A DNA stretch of 37,986 nucleotides from Arthrobacter sp. ISL-95. GTDB lineage: Bacteria > Actinomycetota > Actinomycetes > Actinomycetales > Micrococcaceae. The notes under the pieces were generated by a model. It made no database searches and was not told the DNA's origin. It was given only the letters and a program-made list of their open reading frames with translations. The translations under genes and the position numbers were made by a program. Each line of letters opens with the position of its first letter. The first letter of the stretch is position 1. This document shows, piece after piece, positions 1-8,203 of this stretch. Location of the stretch: NCBI RefSeq assembly GCF_018613695.1, contig NZ_JAGGPR010000016.1, positions 65,794 to 103,779 on the forward strand, written 5' to 3'.

Positions 1-58
1 CAGAACAAGGCAACTTGTTTGTAGTTGTTAGCCAGGCGTTGCTTGGCAGGCAGCATGT

Positions 59-134
<76 letters not shown>

Positions 135-141
135 GATTAGG

Positions 142-170
142 AAAAGCAGCTCTTCGGAGCTGCTTTTTTT
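142..170 (+). terminator. Rho-independent terminator after tRNA-Gly
   Basis: A perfect 7-bp stem (GCAGCTC with GAGCTGC) closes a TTCG tetraloop. It is flanked by AAAA on the left and a run of seven or more T on the right. It sits 8 bases after the tRNA CCA end, so it terminates the tRNA transcript. The following 140 bases up to the permease start hold no gene that I can see. Confidence 0.93.
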
Positions 171-313
171 ATGCCCGGATTCGGCGAATACTCAATTCAT
201 TAATGGAAGTAACTAATACCCCTCACAAGAAGTCGCTTTATCTAATGTGATTCTAATCGCATAATGTACTGCGAGCTCATCACCGTTCCACGCCAACCGG
301 CAGGAGTACCCCC

Positions 314-1768
314 ATGAACCAACAGATTGCTTCACAGTCTGTCTTGAGGCGCAAGCCAATCGACGATATCGAGGAAGAAAACAAACACAGCGGGCTTTTT
401 AAGAGTCTTGGGCTCTGGCAACTGACAGCGATCGGCGTCGGCGGAATCATCGGCGTCGGGATCTTTTCGCTGGCCGGGCTGGTAGCCCACGGCAGCGACA
501 GCAGCCCGGGAGTGGGTCCCGCCGTTCTGTTCTCATTCCTGATCGCCGGCCTCGCTTCGGCGGCAGCGGCGTTGTCCTACGCAGAATTTGCCGGCATGAT
601 TCCCCGTGCCGGTTCCGCCTATACCTACGGCTACGTGGCCTTAGGAGAGATCATCGGCTGGTTCATTGGCTGGGATCTCCTGCTCGAGTACATCGCGATC
701 GTGGCTGTGGTGGCCATCGGCATCTCCGGATATTTTGATGCTTTCCTTTCCGGAATCGGAATCCACATGCCTACGTGGATGACCTCCACGGCGGATGAGG
801 GCAAGGGCGGCATCATCAACCTTCCCGCTATCCTCGTTTGCCTCTTGGTGACCTGGATCCTGAGCCGCGGTACCAAAGCGTTCGGCCGCTTTGAACTGGT
901 GGCCGTTGCCATCAAGGTCGTTCTGATCCTGTTCATCATTGGCTTGGGCATCTTCTACATCAACACCGGGAACTACAACCCGTTCATGCCCAGCGGCTTT
1001 GGACCCGTCATGGCCGGAGCCGCAACGGTCTTCTTCGCAGTCTTCGGCTACGACGCCATGAGCACCGCCGCGGAAGAGGCCAAGGACGGCAAGAAGCACA
1101 TGCCCAAGGCCATCATCCTCTCCTTGATCGTAGCCATGCTGCTTTATGTCGCCGCCACACTCGTGCTCACCGGCATGCAGAACTACAAGGACATCGATCC
1201 CACCGCAGGTTTCGCTTCTGCGTTCAACGGCGTTGGATTGCCCGTCATCGCCACCATCATTTCGGTGTTCGCGGTCCTGTCCATCCTCACGGTGATGCTG
1301 ACGTTCCTGCTGGGCGTTACCCGCGTGTGGTTCTCCATGAGCCGTGACGGCCTGCTCCCGGGCTGGTTTGCCAAGACTGACAAGCATGGCACTCCGCAGC
1401 GCGTCACGTGGATCGCGGGCGTTGCCTCAGCCTTCCTGGCGGGAGTCTTCCCCATCAAGGAAGTTGCCGACCTCACCAACATCGGCATCCTGGCTGCTTT
1501 TGTGGTGGTTTGCATTTCCGTGATCGTGTTCCGCTACACCAAACCCGACGCGCCGCGTACGTTCCGCCTGCCGTTCATGCCGGTAGTCCCCGCGTTCGGT
1601 GTCCTGGCCTCGGCATTCCTCATGTTCCAACTCCACTGGGAAACGTGGGTCCGGTTCGGCGCATGGCTGATCATCGGCCTGATCATCTACTTTTCCTATG
1701 GTCGCAGGCACTCCCTCATGAACCCGAACAGCCCTCGCCACAACGAGGTAAGTAAGCCGGTGGCGTAG
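314..1768 (+). CDS. APC-family amino acid permease
   Basis: The 484-residue protein is an inner-membrane secondary transporter of the amino acid-polyamine-organocation (APC) superfamily, probably of the cationic amino acid transporter (CAT/YfnA-like) branch. Near residue 35 it carries the family signature LTAIGVGGIIGVGIFSLAG, the unwound TM1 that binds the substrate amino group. About 12 hydrophobic segments follow, with the EFAGMIPRAGSAYTY stretch of TM3 around residue 95. Start ATG 314 is preceded by AGGAG at 302-306 with a 7-base spacer, so this start is well supported. The length is normal for the family. The gene stands alone, with the tRNA terminator upstream. The exact substrate cannot be read from the sequence; an amino acid imported by proton symport or exchange is likely. 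Confidence 0.9.
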   Translation: MNQQIASQSVLRRKPIDDIEEENKHSGLFKSLGLWQLTAIGVGGIIGVGIFSLAGLVAHGSDSSPGVGPAVLFSFLIAGLASAAAALSYAEFAGMIPRAGSAYTYGYVALGEIIGWFIGWDLLLEYIAIVAVVAIGISGYFDAFLSGIGIHMPTWMTSTADEGKGGIINLPAILVCLLVTWILSRGTKAFGRFELVAVAIKVVLILFIIGLGIFYINTGNYNPFMPSGFGPVMAGAATVFFAVFGYDAMSTAAEEAKDGKKHMPKAIILSLIVAMLLYVAATLVLTGMQNYKDIDPTAGFASAFNGVGLPVIATIISVFAVLSILTVMLTFLLGVTRVWFSMSRDGLLPGWFAKTDKHGTPQRVTWIAGVASAFLAGVFPIKEVADLTNIGILAAFVVVCISVIVFRYTKPDAPRTFRLPFMPVVPAFGVLASAFLMFQLHWETWVRFGAWLIIGLIIYFSYGRRHSLMNPNSPRHNEVSKPVA

Positions 1769-1869
1769 TTCGTCCACAGGCCTCCGCTGAACCCTTGGCA
1801 CCTCGGAGAACTGGTGTTAGGGTCGGACGCGGAGGAGCGAACTGGCTCCGCGATGGAAGGGAGGTGCCC

Positions 1870-2097
1870 GTGGGTTTAATTGACGACCTGAAGGGCAAGG
1901 CTCAGGGTCTCATTCAAGGCAACGAAGAAGCCATCAAGAATGGCATCGAAAAGGCCGGGGATTTTGTGGACCAGAAGACGGGCGGAAAGTACACCGGCCA
2001 CGTCGACAAAGTCCAGAATGCCGCTTCCGACTTCGTGGCCAAGAACGACGGTCAGCCTGGACAGGCTCCCGTCACGGATGAGCCGAAGCAGCCATAG
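1870..2097 (+). CDS. MT0933-type antitoxin family protein
   Basis: This is a 75-residue soluble, highly charged helical protein. Its start GLIDDLKGKAQGL and its later DFVDQKTGGKYTGHVDKV match the small actinobacterial family named after the mycobacterial antitoxin MT0933/Rv0909. I place the start at GTG 1870 because AAGGGAGG (1857-1864) lies 5 bases upstream and the family begins with this GLIDDL motif; the longer upstream reading is out of character. Rv0909 is described as the antitoxin of the SRPBCC-fold toxin Rv0910. No such toxin gene is adjacent here, so a toxin-neutralising role is not shown. Many actinobacteria carry solitary copies of unknown function. The C-terminus is rich in Gln, Pro and Asp and probably disordered. 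A hairpin follows the stop codon. Confidence 0.75.
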   Translation: MGLIDDLKGKAQGLIQGNEEAIKNGIEKAGDFVDQKTGGKYTGHVDKVQNAASDFVAKNDGQPGQAPVTDEPKQP

Positions 2098-2129
2098 CTG
2101 CCTGAGCCGCCGTACCAGATACGTCAAGG

Positions 2130-2165
2130 GGGCACCGGTCCCGCCGAGAGGCGCCACCGGTGCCC
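2130..2165 (+). terminator. Hairpin, probable terminator
   Basis: A perfect 10-bp inverted repeat, GGGCACCGGT (2130-2139) and ACCGGTGCCC (2156-2165), encloses a 16-base loop 32 bases after the antitoxin-family stop codon. No long T-tract follows, only a short TT, so this would be an actinobacterial I-shaped terminator. Confidence 0.6.
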
Positions 2166-2259
2166 TTGGCGTTTAATCTGCGCCCTTGCGTCATCAATCA
2201 CGCGACGGTCCCCATGAAGCCGGCCCAAGGCTTCCGCCCCGTCAGGTACTTTGGACCTT

Positions 2260-3477
2260 ATGCCTTCAGCTGCCACTCATGCCGTCCAAAGTCGCGCCCC
2301 CAAGGAGACGCTGGGCCCGCCCGTCACCGCAGGTGTTGTCACCGCACTGGTCGGTTTCACGTCGTCGTTCGCAGTGGTCATTGCGGGCTTGAAAGCTGTG
2401 GGCGCCAATCAGGCGCAAGCATCCAGCGGTCTGCTGGCGCTCACTCTCACCTTTGGTTTGGGCATCCTGTGGTTGTCGTGGCGGTCCCGAATGCCCGTGA
2501 CATTGGCGTGGTCCACGCCCGGGGCGGCATTGCTCGCCTCGGCTGGAACGCTCGACGGCGGCTGGCCGGCTGCTGTGGGCGCGTTCCTGATGGTCGGGGT
2601 GCTGATTCTCCTCACGGGGCTGATGCCCGTCTTGGGCAGGATCATGGCGAAAATTCCTACAGCACTGGCCCAAGCGATGCTCGCCGGAGTGCTGCTCCCC
2701 CTGTGCCTTGCACCTTTCAAATCCTTGGGATCGGCTCCCCTGTTCATCGCACCGGTGGTATTGTGCTGGGTTGTCCTGATGAAGTTCGCACCCCGATGGT
2801 CGGTTCCGGCCTCACTGCTGGTAGCCCTGGCAGTCATCGGTATCCACATTGCGTCCACCGGTGTTCAAATACCCGGCGGCAGTCTTCTGCCACGGCTGGA
2901 GTGGACCACGCCCGCCTTTACCCTCGAGGCTGCTGTGGGACTGGCGCTGCCTCTGTTCATCGTGACCATGGCGTCGCAGAACATTCCCGGCGTCGCGGTC
3001 CTCAAATCCTTCGGGTACACCACCCCGTGGCGGCCGTCCATGCTCGTGACGGGAGCCGGGACGATTGCCGGAGCACCCTTCGGAGGCCATGCGATCAACC
3101 TGGCCGCACTCAGTGCGGCACTGGCAGCTGGTGAGGAGGCAGGCAAGGACCATGGCAGGCGCTGGATCGCCGCGTTCGTCTCTGGCATTGCCTACCTTGT
3201 ACTGGCTGCTGTCTCCGCCGCCCTGGTCACCCTGGTGGCTGCCGCCCCGCCTGGTCTCCTCGAGGCCGTTGCAGGCCTCGCCCTCTTGGGAACGCTGGCG
3301 TCGTCCATTTCCTCGGCACTGGCGGTGGCCGAGGAACGCATCCCGGCCTGTATCACTTTCCTGTTGGCAGCATCAGGTTTGAGCGTGGCCGGGATTGGCG
3401 CTGCTTTCTGGGCCTTGGCAGGGGGCATTCTGGTTCGCTGGATGCTGAAGAGCCGCGAACCTGTTCAAAAAGCCTGA
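2260..3477 (+). CDS. BenE-family benzoate/H+ symporter-like permease
   Basis: This 405-residue integral membrane protein has about 12 hydrophobic segments and fits the BenE (benzoate membrane transport) family. Diagnostic stretches are the N-terminal PVTAGVVTALVGFTSSFAVV and, near residue 90, PVTLAWSTPGAALLAS, the conserved substrate-site region of the family. Near residue 270 APFGGHAINLAAL matches the second half-site of the inverted-repeat fold. The annotated start is ATG 2260; a TTG at 2251 in the same frame is the alternative, with AGG at 2244-2246 four bases before it. No strong ribosome binding site decides between them. Known BenE proteins take up benzoate, but no benzoate catabolic gene is nearby, so the substrate is unproven. 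The gene converges with zapE, with only 1 base between the stop codons and no terminator in between. Confidence 0.82.
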   Translation: MPSAATHAVQSRAPKETLGPPVTAGVVTALVGFTSSFAVVIAGLKAVGANQAQASSGLLALTLTFGLGILWLSWRSRMPVTLAWSTPGAALLASAGTLDGGWPAAVGAFLMVGVLILLTGLMPVLGRIMAKIPTALAQAMLAGVLLPLCLAPFKSLGSAPLFIAPVVLCWVVLMKFAPRWSVPASLLVALAVIGIHIASTGVQIPGGSLLPRLEWTTPAFTLEAAVGLALPLFIVTMASQNIPGVAVLKSFGYTTPWRPSMLVTGAGTIAGAPFGGHAINLAALSAALAAGEEAGKDHGRRWIAAFVSGIAYLVLAAVSAALVTLVAAAPPGLLEAVAGLALLGTLASSISSALAVAEERIPACITFLLAASGLSVAGIGAAFWALAGGILVRWMLKSREPVQKA

Positions 3478-3478
3478 A

Positions 3479-4519
3479 TCAGGCAGGCTCGTGGTTTTGG
3501 GCTTCGCGTGCCAGGGCCGTCAGCCTGGATACCGCGCGGAAGTACTTTTTCATGTAGCCACCGGTCATCATCTCTTCGGTGAAGAGTTGATCGAACGGCA
3601 CGCCACTGGCCAGGATCGGCACATCTTTGTCATAGAGCCTGTCCGCAAGAACCACAAAGCGGAGCGCTACAGCCTGTTCGGTGATGGTTTCAACGTCGCT
3701 CCAAACCACGGCTTCCACACCGGAAATGAGTTGCCGGTAGCGACTGGGGTGTACTGCGGCCAGGTGGTTGACGAGCGTGCGGAAATCATCAACCGCCACG
3801 GTCTTTCCGTCGAATTCTGCACGCATACGATGCTTGAGCTCTTCGGTTTTGAGCGGCGCCGGAGCTGCGGGCAGGCCGCGGTGGCGGAAGTCTTCGCCGT
3901 CGATCCTGACCACATCAAACTGGTCCGCGAGGACCTGTATCTCGCGCTGGAAGTCCACGGCAGCAAAGCGCCCTTCACCCAGTGAACCGGGAAGGGTGTT
4001 GGACGTTGCTGCCAGCTTCACACCGGCGTCGGCCAATTCACGCATGAGCCTGGACATGAGCACGGTATCGCCCGGATCATCAAGTTCGAACTCGTCGATG
4101 CACACCAGCTTGTAGCTGCTCAAAGCTTCCACGGTCTTGCGGAAAGACAGCGCACCCACCAGGTTGGTGTATTCCACGAACGTCCCGAAGGCCTTGGGCC
4201 CGGGTGACCTGTGCCAAAGGGAAGCCAGAAGGTGGGTCTTGCCCACGCCGAAACCACCGTCAAGGTAAATTCCTGCCCTGGTTGCGGGCGCTTTCTTGGC
4301 GAACAACTTCTTGAAGAGTCCGCCGCCGTCGTCCGATCCCACCATATCGGCAAAGCCGGAAAGCAATTTCACTGCATTTGCCTGGCTAGGCTGGGAAGGA
4401 TCCGGCCGGTAACTGTCGAACGATACCTCTCCGAATCGCGGAGACGGGTAGAAACCCTTCAGGAGTTCTTCCACAGAGACTGCCGGCGTGCGGGCAGCCA
4501 GTTGTTCGATCTTTACCAC
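3479..4519 (-). CDS. zapE: Cell division protein ZapE / AFG1-family ATPase
   Basis: This P-loop ATPase of the AFG1/ZapE family is 346 residues from the start chosen here. The Walker A motif GGFGVGKTHLL is near residue 90, the Walker B motif KLVCIDEFELDD near residue 140, and the sensor-like stretch AATSNTLPGSL near residue 170. The C-terminal half has the usual family features EAVVWSD and RLYD. In E. coli, ZapE is an ATPase that acts on the Z-ring late in division; the role in actinobacteria is less studied. Two in-frame GTG starts exist, at 4573 and 4519. I prefer 4519 because AAGGAA (4529-4534) lies 9 bases upstream. The gene is divergent from the rhodanese gene across about 207 bases. Confidence 0.85.
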   Translation of the reverse strand: MVKIEQLAARTPAVSVEELLKGFYPSPRFGEVSFDSYRPDPSQPSQANAVKLLSGFADMVGSDDGGGLFKKLFAKKAPATRAGIYLDGGFGVGKTHLLASLWHRSPGPKAFGTFVEYTNLVGALSFRKTVEALSSYKLVCIDEFELDDPGDTVLMSRLMRELADAGVKLAATSNTLPGSLGEGRFAAVDFQREIQVLADQFDVVRIDGEDFRHRGLPAAPAPLKTEELKHRMRAEFDGKTVAVDDFRTLVNHLAAVHPSRYRQLISGVEAVVWSDVETITEQAVALRFVVLADRLYDKDVPILASGVPFDQLFTEEMMTGGYMKKYFRAVSRLTALAREAQNHEPA

Positions 4520-4582
4520 GGTGGTCCGTTCCTTCGGTTTTAGGTCCCCAGCAAGAATACCGGCATCGGGCACTCGGAAACC

Positions 4583-4592
4583 GTCACGTGAC
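4583..4592. promoter_or_regulatory. Palindrome GTCACGTGAC in divergent promoter region
   Basis: A perfect 10-bp palindrome with a CACGTG core lies between the divergently transcribed zapE and rhodanese genes. It could be an operator for either gene, but a 10-bp palindrome is also expected by chance now and then. No other clear element was seen in the 4520-4726 intergenic region. Confidence 0.25.
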
Positions 4593-4726
4593 CAAGCCCA
4601 TGTTTCACCGTATGACCGCCGGGAAGCATTCCTTGCTGCCCGTGGTTAGTGTTGGAGCACGCCCGGCCGGCACCTGCACTACCTCTACGGCCCGGCTCCG
4701 ACCGTTGTCAGTGAAAGGCCATCACC

Positions 4727-5653
4727 ATGTCCTACCCAGTTGAACAGAACGAAAAGTTTGCAGCGTACGCAAACCCCGAACGCCTTGTGTCCACTGAGTG
4801 GCTCGCGGCAGCCATTGCCGACGGCGCCCTTGCAGACGGCAAGCTTGTGGTTGTCGAATCCGACGAAGACGTTCTCCTTTACGAAACGGGCCACATCCCG
4901 GGCGCAGTCAAGATTGACTGGCACACGGACTTGAATGACGAGGTCACCCGCGACTACGTGGACGGTGCCGCTTTTGCCGCCCTGGCTGCCTCCAAGGGCA
5001 TCTCCCGCGACAGCACCGTGGTCATTTACGGTGACAAGTCCAACTGGTGGGCTGCCTACGCGCTGTGGGTCTTTACGCTGTTCGGACACGAGGATGTGCG
5101 ACTTCTCGACGGTGGCCGCGACAAGTGGATCGCCGAAGGCCGCGAACTGACTACTGACGCCCCTCAGCCCGCAGTGGGTGAGTACCCGGAGGTGGAGCGC
5201 AACGATGCTCCGATCCGTGCGTTCAAGGAAGACGTCCTGGCACACTTGGGCAACCCGCTCATTGATGTCCGCTCCCCTGAGGAATACTCGGGACAGCGCA
5301 CCCACATGCCTGCTTACCCGGAAGAAGGCGCACTGCGCGGCGGTCACATTCCTACCGCCGCATCCATCCCGTGGGCACGCGCTGCCGCCGAAGACGGCAC
5401 CTACCGCAGCCGTGAAGAGCTCGAAGCGCTGTACCTTGGCGAAGCCGGCCTGGAGCCGGGCGATGACGTGGTGGCTTACTGCCGAATCGGCGAACGTTCC
5501 AGCCACACCTGGTTCGCGCTGAAGTACCTGTTGGGCTTCGACACCGTCCGCAACTACGACGGCTCCTGGACCGAGTGGGGCAATGCTGTGCGGGTTCCCA
5601 TCGCCAAGGGCGTTGATCGCGGTTCGGTTCCGGCCTCACTGGTCCGTAGCTAG
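4727..5653 (+). CDS. Thiosulfate sulfurtransferase (two-domain rhodanese)
   Basis: This 308-residue enzyme has two tandem rhodanese domains, roughly residues 15-140 (inactive copy) and 160-295 (catalytic copy). The active loop near residue 250 reads CRIGERSSHTWF. Its Cys takes the persulfide sulfur from thiosulfate, and the CRIGERSS loop is the same as in mycobacterial CysA2/CysA3. The first domain has the GHIPGAVKIDW element and the second repeats GGHIPTAASIPW. Start ATG 4727 follows GAAAGG at 4713-4718. The protein is cytoplasmic. Downstream lies sufE with a 91-base gap, so the pair probably handles sulfane sulfur for Fe-S or thiolation pathways. Thiosulfate is the family's usual donor; 3-mercaptopyruvate is less likely, because that branch carries a different loop. 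Confidence 0.92.
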   Translation: MSYPVEQNEKFAAYANPERLVSTEWLAAAIADGALADGKLVVVESDEDVLLYETGHIPGAVKIDWHTDLNDEVTRDYVDGAAFAALAASKGISRDSTVVIYGDKSNWWAAYALWVFTLFGHEDVRLLDGGRDKWIAEGRELTTDAPQPAVGEYPEVERNDAPIRAFKEDVLAHLGNPLIDVRSPEEYSGQRTHMPAYPEEGALRGGHIPTAASIPWARAAAEDGTYRSREELEALYLGEAGLEPGDDVVAYCRIGERSSHTWFALKYLLGFDTVRNYDGSWTEWGNAVRVPIAKGVDRGSVPASLVRS

Positions 5654-5744
5654 CTCTGTTCGTAACAAGTCCGGACGGTGAAAGCATCCGTAGTGTTCCG
5701 GCACACAAGATGCATTGGCCGCCGTTGTGCGTAAGCTGGAAGTG

Positions 5745-6206
5745 ATGAGTACCAACACTTTGCCCACCGCCCTGGCGGAAATCGTCGATGACTTCCAGGC
5801 GCTGACGGAGCCTGACCGCCTGCAACTCCTTCTCGAATTCTCGAGGGGTTTGCCGGAGCTTCCTGAGCGCCTGAAGGACCACCCTGAGCTGCTGGAACAG
5901 GTTGTGGAGTGCCAGTCACCGTTGTTTCTCACAATTGAGTCCGAGAAAAATCCCGACGGCGGTGCCCGCGCCTACCGGCTCTTCTTCAAAGCCCCTCCGG
6001 AAGCACCCACTACCCGGGGGTTCGCAGGGGTGTTGCATGAGGGACTTGATGGGTTGACGGCCGAGGAAATCCTGGCCGTTCCCGACGATATGCCTGAGCT
6101 ACTGGGCCTGACACGGGCCATCACTCCCCTGCGCATGCGGGGAATGACCGCCATGCTGGGCCGAATCAAGCGGAAAGTCGCAGCCGCCAGCCGGCTTGAA
6201 GGCTAA
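5745..6206 (+). CDS. SufE-family Fe-S sulfur acceptor
   Basis: This is a 153-residue SufE-like protein. SufE proteins accept persulfide from a cysteine desulfurase (SufS) and pass it to the Fe-S scaffold. The acceptor Cys is in VVECQSPLFL near residue 55. The family core EIVDDFQALTEPDRLQLLLE precedes it, and the glycine-rich GFAGVLHEGLDGLTAEEIL follows near residue 95. ATG 5745 is taken as the start; an in-frame TTG at 5715 would add ten residues not typical of the family. Its ribosome binding site is weak (GGAAG only 2 bases upstream). The gene follows the rhodanese on the same strand and precedes a YbaK-like gene. No SufS is in the window. The stop codon lies inside a 15-base tandem duplication. 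Confidence 0.88.
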   Translation: MSTNTLPTALAEIVDDFQALTEPDRLQLLLEFSRGLPELPERLKDHPELLEQVVECQSPLFLTIESEKNPDGGARAYRLFFKAPPEAPTTRGFAGVLHEGLDGLTAEEILAVPDDMPELLGLTRAITPLRMRGMTAMLGRIKRKVAAASRLEG

Positions 6207-6239
6207 CCGCTTGAAGGCTAACCGCTTCGAGGGCTGACC
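6194..6239 (+). repeat. 15-base tandem duplication at the sufE stop codon
   Basis: GCTTGAAGGCTAACC occurs at 6194-6208 and again at 6209-6223. A diverged third copy, GCTTCGAGGGCTGACC, covers 6224-6239. Each copy carries an in-frame stop, so the duplication leaves the SufE C-terminus intact. It looks like slipped-strand duplication. Confidence 0.85.
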
Positions 6240-6269
6240 GGCTCAAAACTGAAGGGCACAACCAGGGCG

Positions 6270-6782
6270 ATGGCCAAGAAGATGGCTTCACAGGGAACGC
6301 CGGCAACTGCAGCACTTGCAGCGGCCGGCGTTCCCTTCGTGCTGCACCCCTACGCCCATGACCCCGGGACTGCCAGTTACGGACTGGAAGCCGCAGAAGT
6401 CCTGGGCATCGAACCTGAGCGGGTTTTCAAAACCCTCATGGTGGAGGTCGAAGGCCGCTTGGCCGTGGCCATCGTTCCCGTATCCGGCAATCTGGACCTG
6501 AAGTCGGTTGCGGCAGCCCTCGGATCAAAGAAAGCCGTCATGGCGGATCCCAGGACTGCCGAACGACGCACGGGATACGTTCTGGGAGGAATATCGCCGT
6601 TGGGACAGCGGCAGACCTCTCCCACCCTGGTTGACGAGTCCGCTCTGGCTTTCAGTGCCGTCCTCGTCTCAGGAGGCCGCCGCGGGCTGGACATTGAGCT
6701 GGCGCCGGCCGACCTCATCCGGCTCACCCAGGCCATCACGGCTCCCATCGGAACAGCAACAAGCACCAGGACTGACCCCTAA
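6270..6782 (+). CDS. ybaK: Cys-tRNA(Pro)/aminoacyl-tRNA deacylase, YbaK family
   Basis: This 170-residue protein of the YbaK/ProX superfamily hydrolyses mischarged tRNA, classically Cys-tRNA(Pro). Visible family marks are the N-terminal TPATAALAAAGVPFVLHPY, the conserved lysine in PERVFKTLMVEV near residue 53, and YVLGGISPLGQR near residue 107, which forms the substrate pocket. Length is normal for YbaK/EbsC. The start could be ATG 6270 or ATG 6282. The first has AGGG only 2 bases upstream but also GAAGGG 13 bases upstream, so the choice is uncertain. The gene is on the same strand as the sulfur genes with a 63-base gap, and may share their transcript. It converges with the hydrolase at 6810, with no obvious terminator in the 27-base gap. 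Confidence 0.9.
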   Translation: MAKKMASQGTPATAALAAAGVPFVLHPYAHDPGTASYGLEAAEVLGIEPERVFKTLMVEVEGRLAVAIVPVSGNLDLKSVAAALGSKKAVMADPRTAERRTGYVLGGISPLGQRQTSPTLVDESALAFSAVLVSGGRRGLDIELAPADLIRLTQAITAPIGTATSTRTDP

Positions 6783-6809
6783 CCGCTCAGCGCCCGCTTC
6801 TTCGGCGGA

Positions 6810-8069
6810 CTACCCTGCGGCCCCGGCCTGCCCTGGGTTGTTCCGTGGAGCCAGTTGCCTCTGCAGCCAGGCACGGACCAGGCGCTCCCACCGTTCCGGA
6901 TCGACGTTCCACTCTTTGGTGTGCCGGGCGCCGTCGAAGGGTTCAAAGGTGACCATCTCGGGGTTCTTTTCCGCGAGGCTGGCGGAGGGTCCGAAGGGCA
7001 CGTAGTCGTCGTCCACGCTGTGGATCAGCAAGGTGGGTGTGCGCAGTTCAACCGCACGCGTTTCCCAGTCCATGGCTTTCAGGTCCACGGGCGCGGACAA
7101 TCCAGTCAGCCTGCGTCCCAGCGGATGGCTCAGCATCATCTGCCCGTAGCGCCCCACGTTGTAGGGAATTCTGTTCATTTCAGCGTGATGGGCCATCACG
7201 TTAACCCAATTGATCACCGGAGCATCCAGGACCAACGCGCGGATGAGGTGACGGTGCTTGGACAGGTCCGCTGTTTGGAGGCTGATGGCCCCGCCCATGG
7301 ACCAGCCGAACAAAACGATCTCTTGGGCGCCGTGGTCCACGGCATATTCGATCGCAGCCTCAACATCGCGCCATTCCGTGGACCCCAGGCCGTAGCGCCC
7401 ATCCGGCGCGGAGGGCGCCAGGCCGTCATTGCGGTAGGAGATCAGCAGACTGTCCACCCCAAGCTCGCGTGCCGTGCGGACGGCGCGTAGTCCTTCCATG
7501 CGTGTGGCACCGCGCCCATGGACCATGATGGCGCAGACCGGCGAGGCAGCCGAGGCCTCGGCGCGGATCAACCAGGCCGGCGCCTTGCCGCCGTCGATCT
7601 CTATGTCCACATCTTCGGCAGCCAGTCCGATTGCGGCGGGATCCGGGTATGTTGCCCCGCTCCACCATGCGCGGCGGGCCTCTGAGAGGTTCCCGCTATA
7701 AACTTCCTCAACTTCGCGGAGCACCGTCTGCTCCGCCGGCGAATAGGACACAATCCGGCCAATCCTGGCGTGTCCTTTGCCGCCCGAGAAGAACAGGCTG
7801 AACACACCGTCAATGGTGCTGTCCGGTGTGGCCGCCAGAATAACCTGTGGTCCCTTGTCGCCCCGGATCACGGCGAGGACTTCCTGGTCCTCGTGCCGGG
7901 CGGCAGGGGTGATGACGCGGCGGGCGAAATACACGGCGAGCGCAGAGGATCCTGCCCCCACCAGACCGGCCAGGGTGCCGCCGGCCAGGAAGCCGGTGAT
8001 GGCCCATTTGGTGCGGAGGGAGAGTTTCTTGTCTGCAGCGTCGCTCGCTGGCGGGGTAGTCGATGCCAT
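6810..8069 (-). CDS. Membrane-anchored alpha/beta hydrolase
   Basis: This 419-residue protein has an N-terminal hydrophobic segment at about residues 25-55 followed by a C-terminal alpha/beta hydrolase domain. The nucleophile elbow is GWSMGG near residue 255, the oxyanion stretch is MVHGRGATR near residue 183, the acid is in HSVDDDYVPFG near residue 352, and the catalytic His is in GARHTKEW near residue 381. The layout resembles BAAT/YfhR-like cell-envelope serine hydrolases. The segment before the domain (residues 60-150) is family-specific and of unknown role. The start is ATG 8069. It is divergent from the USP-like gene, and a 16-bp palindrome lies in the shared promoter region. The substrate (ester, peptide or lipid) is not evident. 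Confidence 0.82.
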   Translation of the reverse strand: MASTTPPASDAADKKLSLRTKWAITGFLAGGTLAGLVGAGSSALAVYFARRVITPAARHEDQEVLAVIRGDKGPQVILAATPDSTIDGVFSLFFSGGKGHARIGRIVSYSPAEQTVLREVEEVYSGNLSEARRAWWSGATYPDPAAIGLAAEDVDIEIDGGKAPAWLIRAEASAASPVCAIMVHGRGATRMEGLRAVRTARELGVDSLLISYRNDGLAPSAPDGRYGLGSTEWRDVEAAIEYAVDHGAQEIVLFGWSMGGAISLQTADLSKHRHLIRALVLDAPVINWVNVMAHHAEMNRIPYNVGRYGQMMLSHPLGRRLTGLSAPVDLKAMDWETRAVELRTPTLLIHSVDDDYVPFGPSASLAEKNPEMVTFEPFDGARHTKEWNVDPERWERLVRAWLQRQLAPRNNPGQAGAAG

Positions 8070-8139
8070 GGTTCCATTGTTGCTGCTCCGCGGAGCTGCC
8101 TGGTACAGGCGTGGGCCGCGCGGCGTTCCCGCCGGGGAT

Positions 8140-8155
8140 TGATTCGCGCGAATCA
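8140..8155. promoter_or_regulatory. 16-bp perfect palindrome in a divergent promoter
   Basis: TGATTCGCGCGAATCA is a perfect 16-bp palindrome, 49 bases upstream of the USP-like ATG and 70 bases upstream of the hydrolase ATG. Its size and position suit an operator for a dimeric regulator that controls one or both genes. No regulator gene is adjacent. Confidence 0.45.
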
Positions 8156-8203
8156 GCGTCCCAATGTCTGCGGTCCGCGGTTCGCCGGGACTACGCTGTA
8201 GCC

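Noticed and set aside
2160..3134. A 324-codon frame overlapping the BenE gene
   Set aside because: Arg/His/Gly/Pro-rich out-of-frame reading; the BenE frame carries membrane segments and family motifs.
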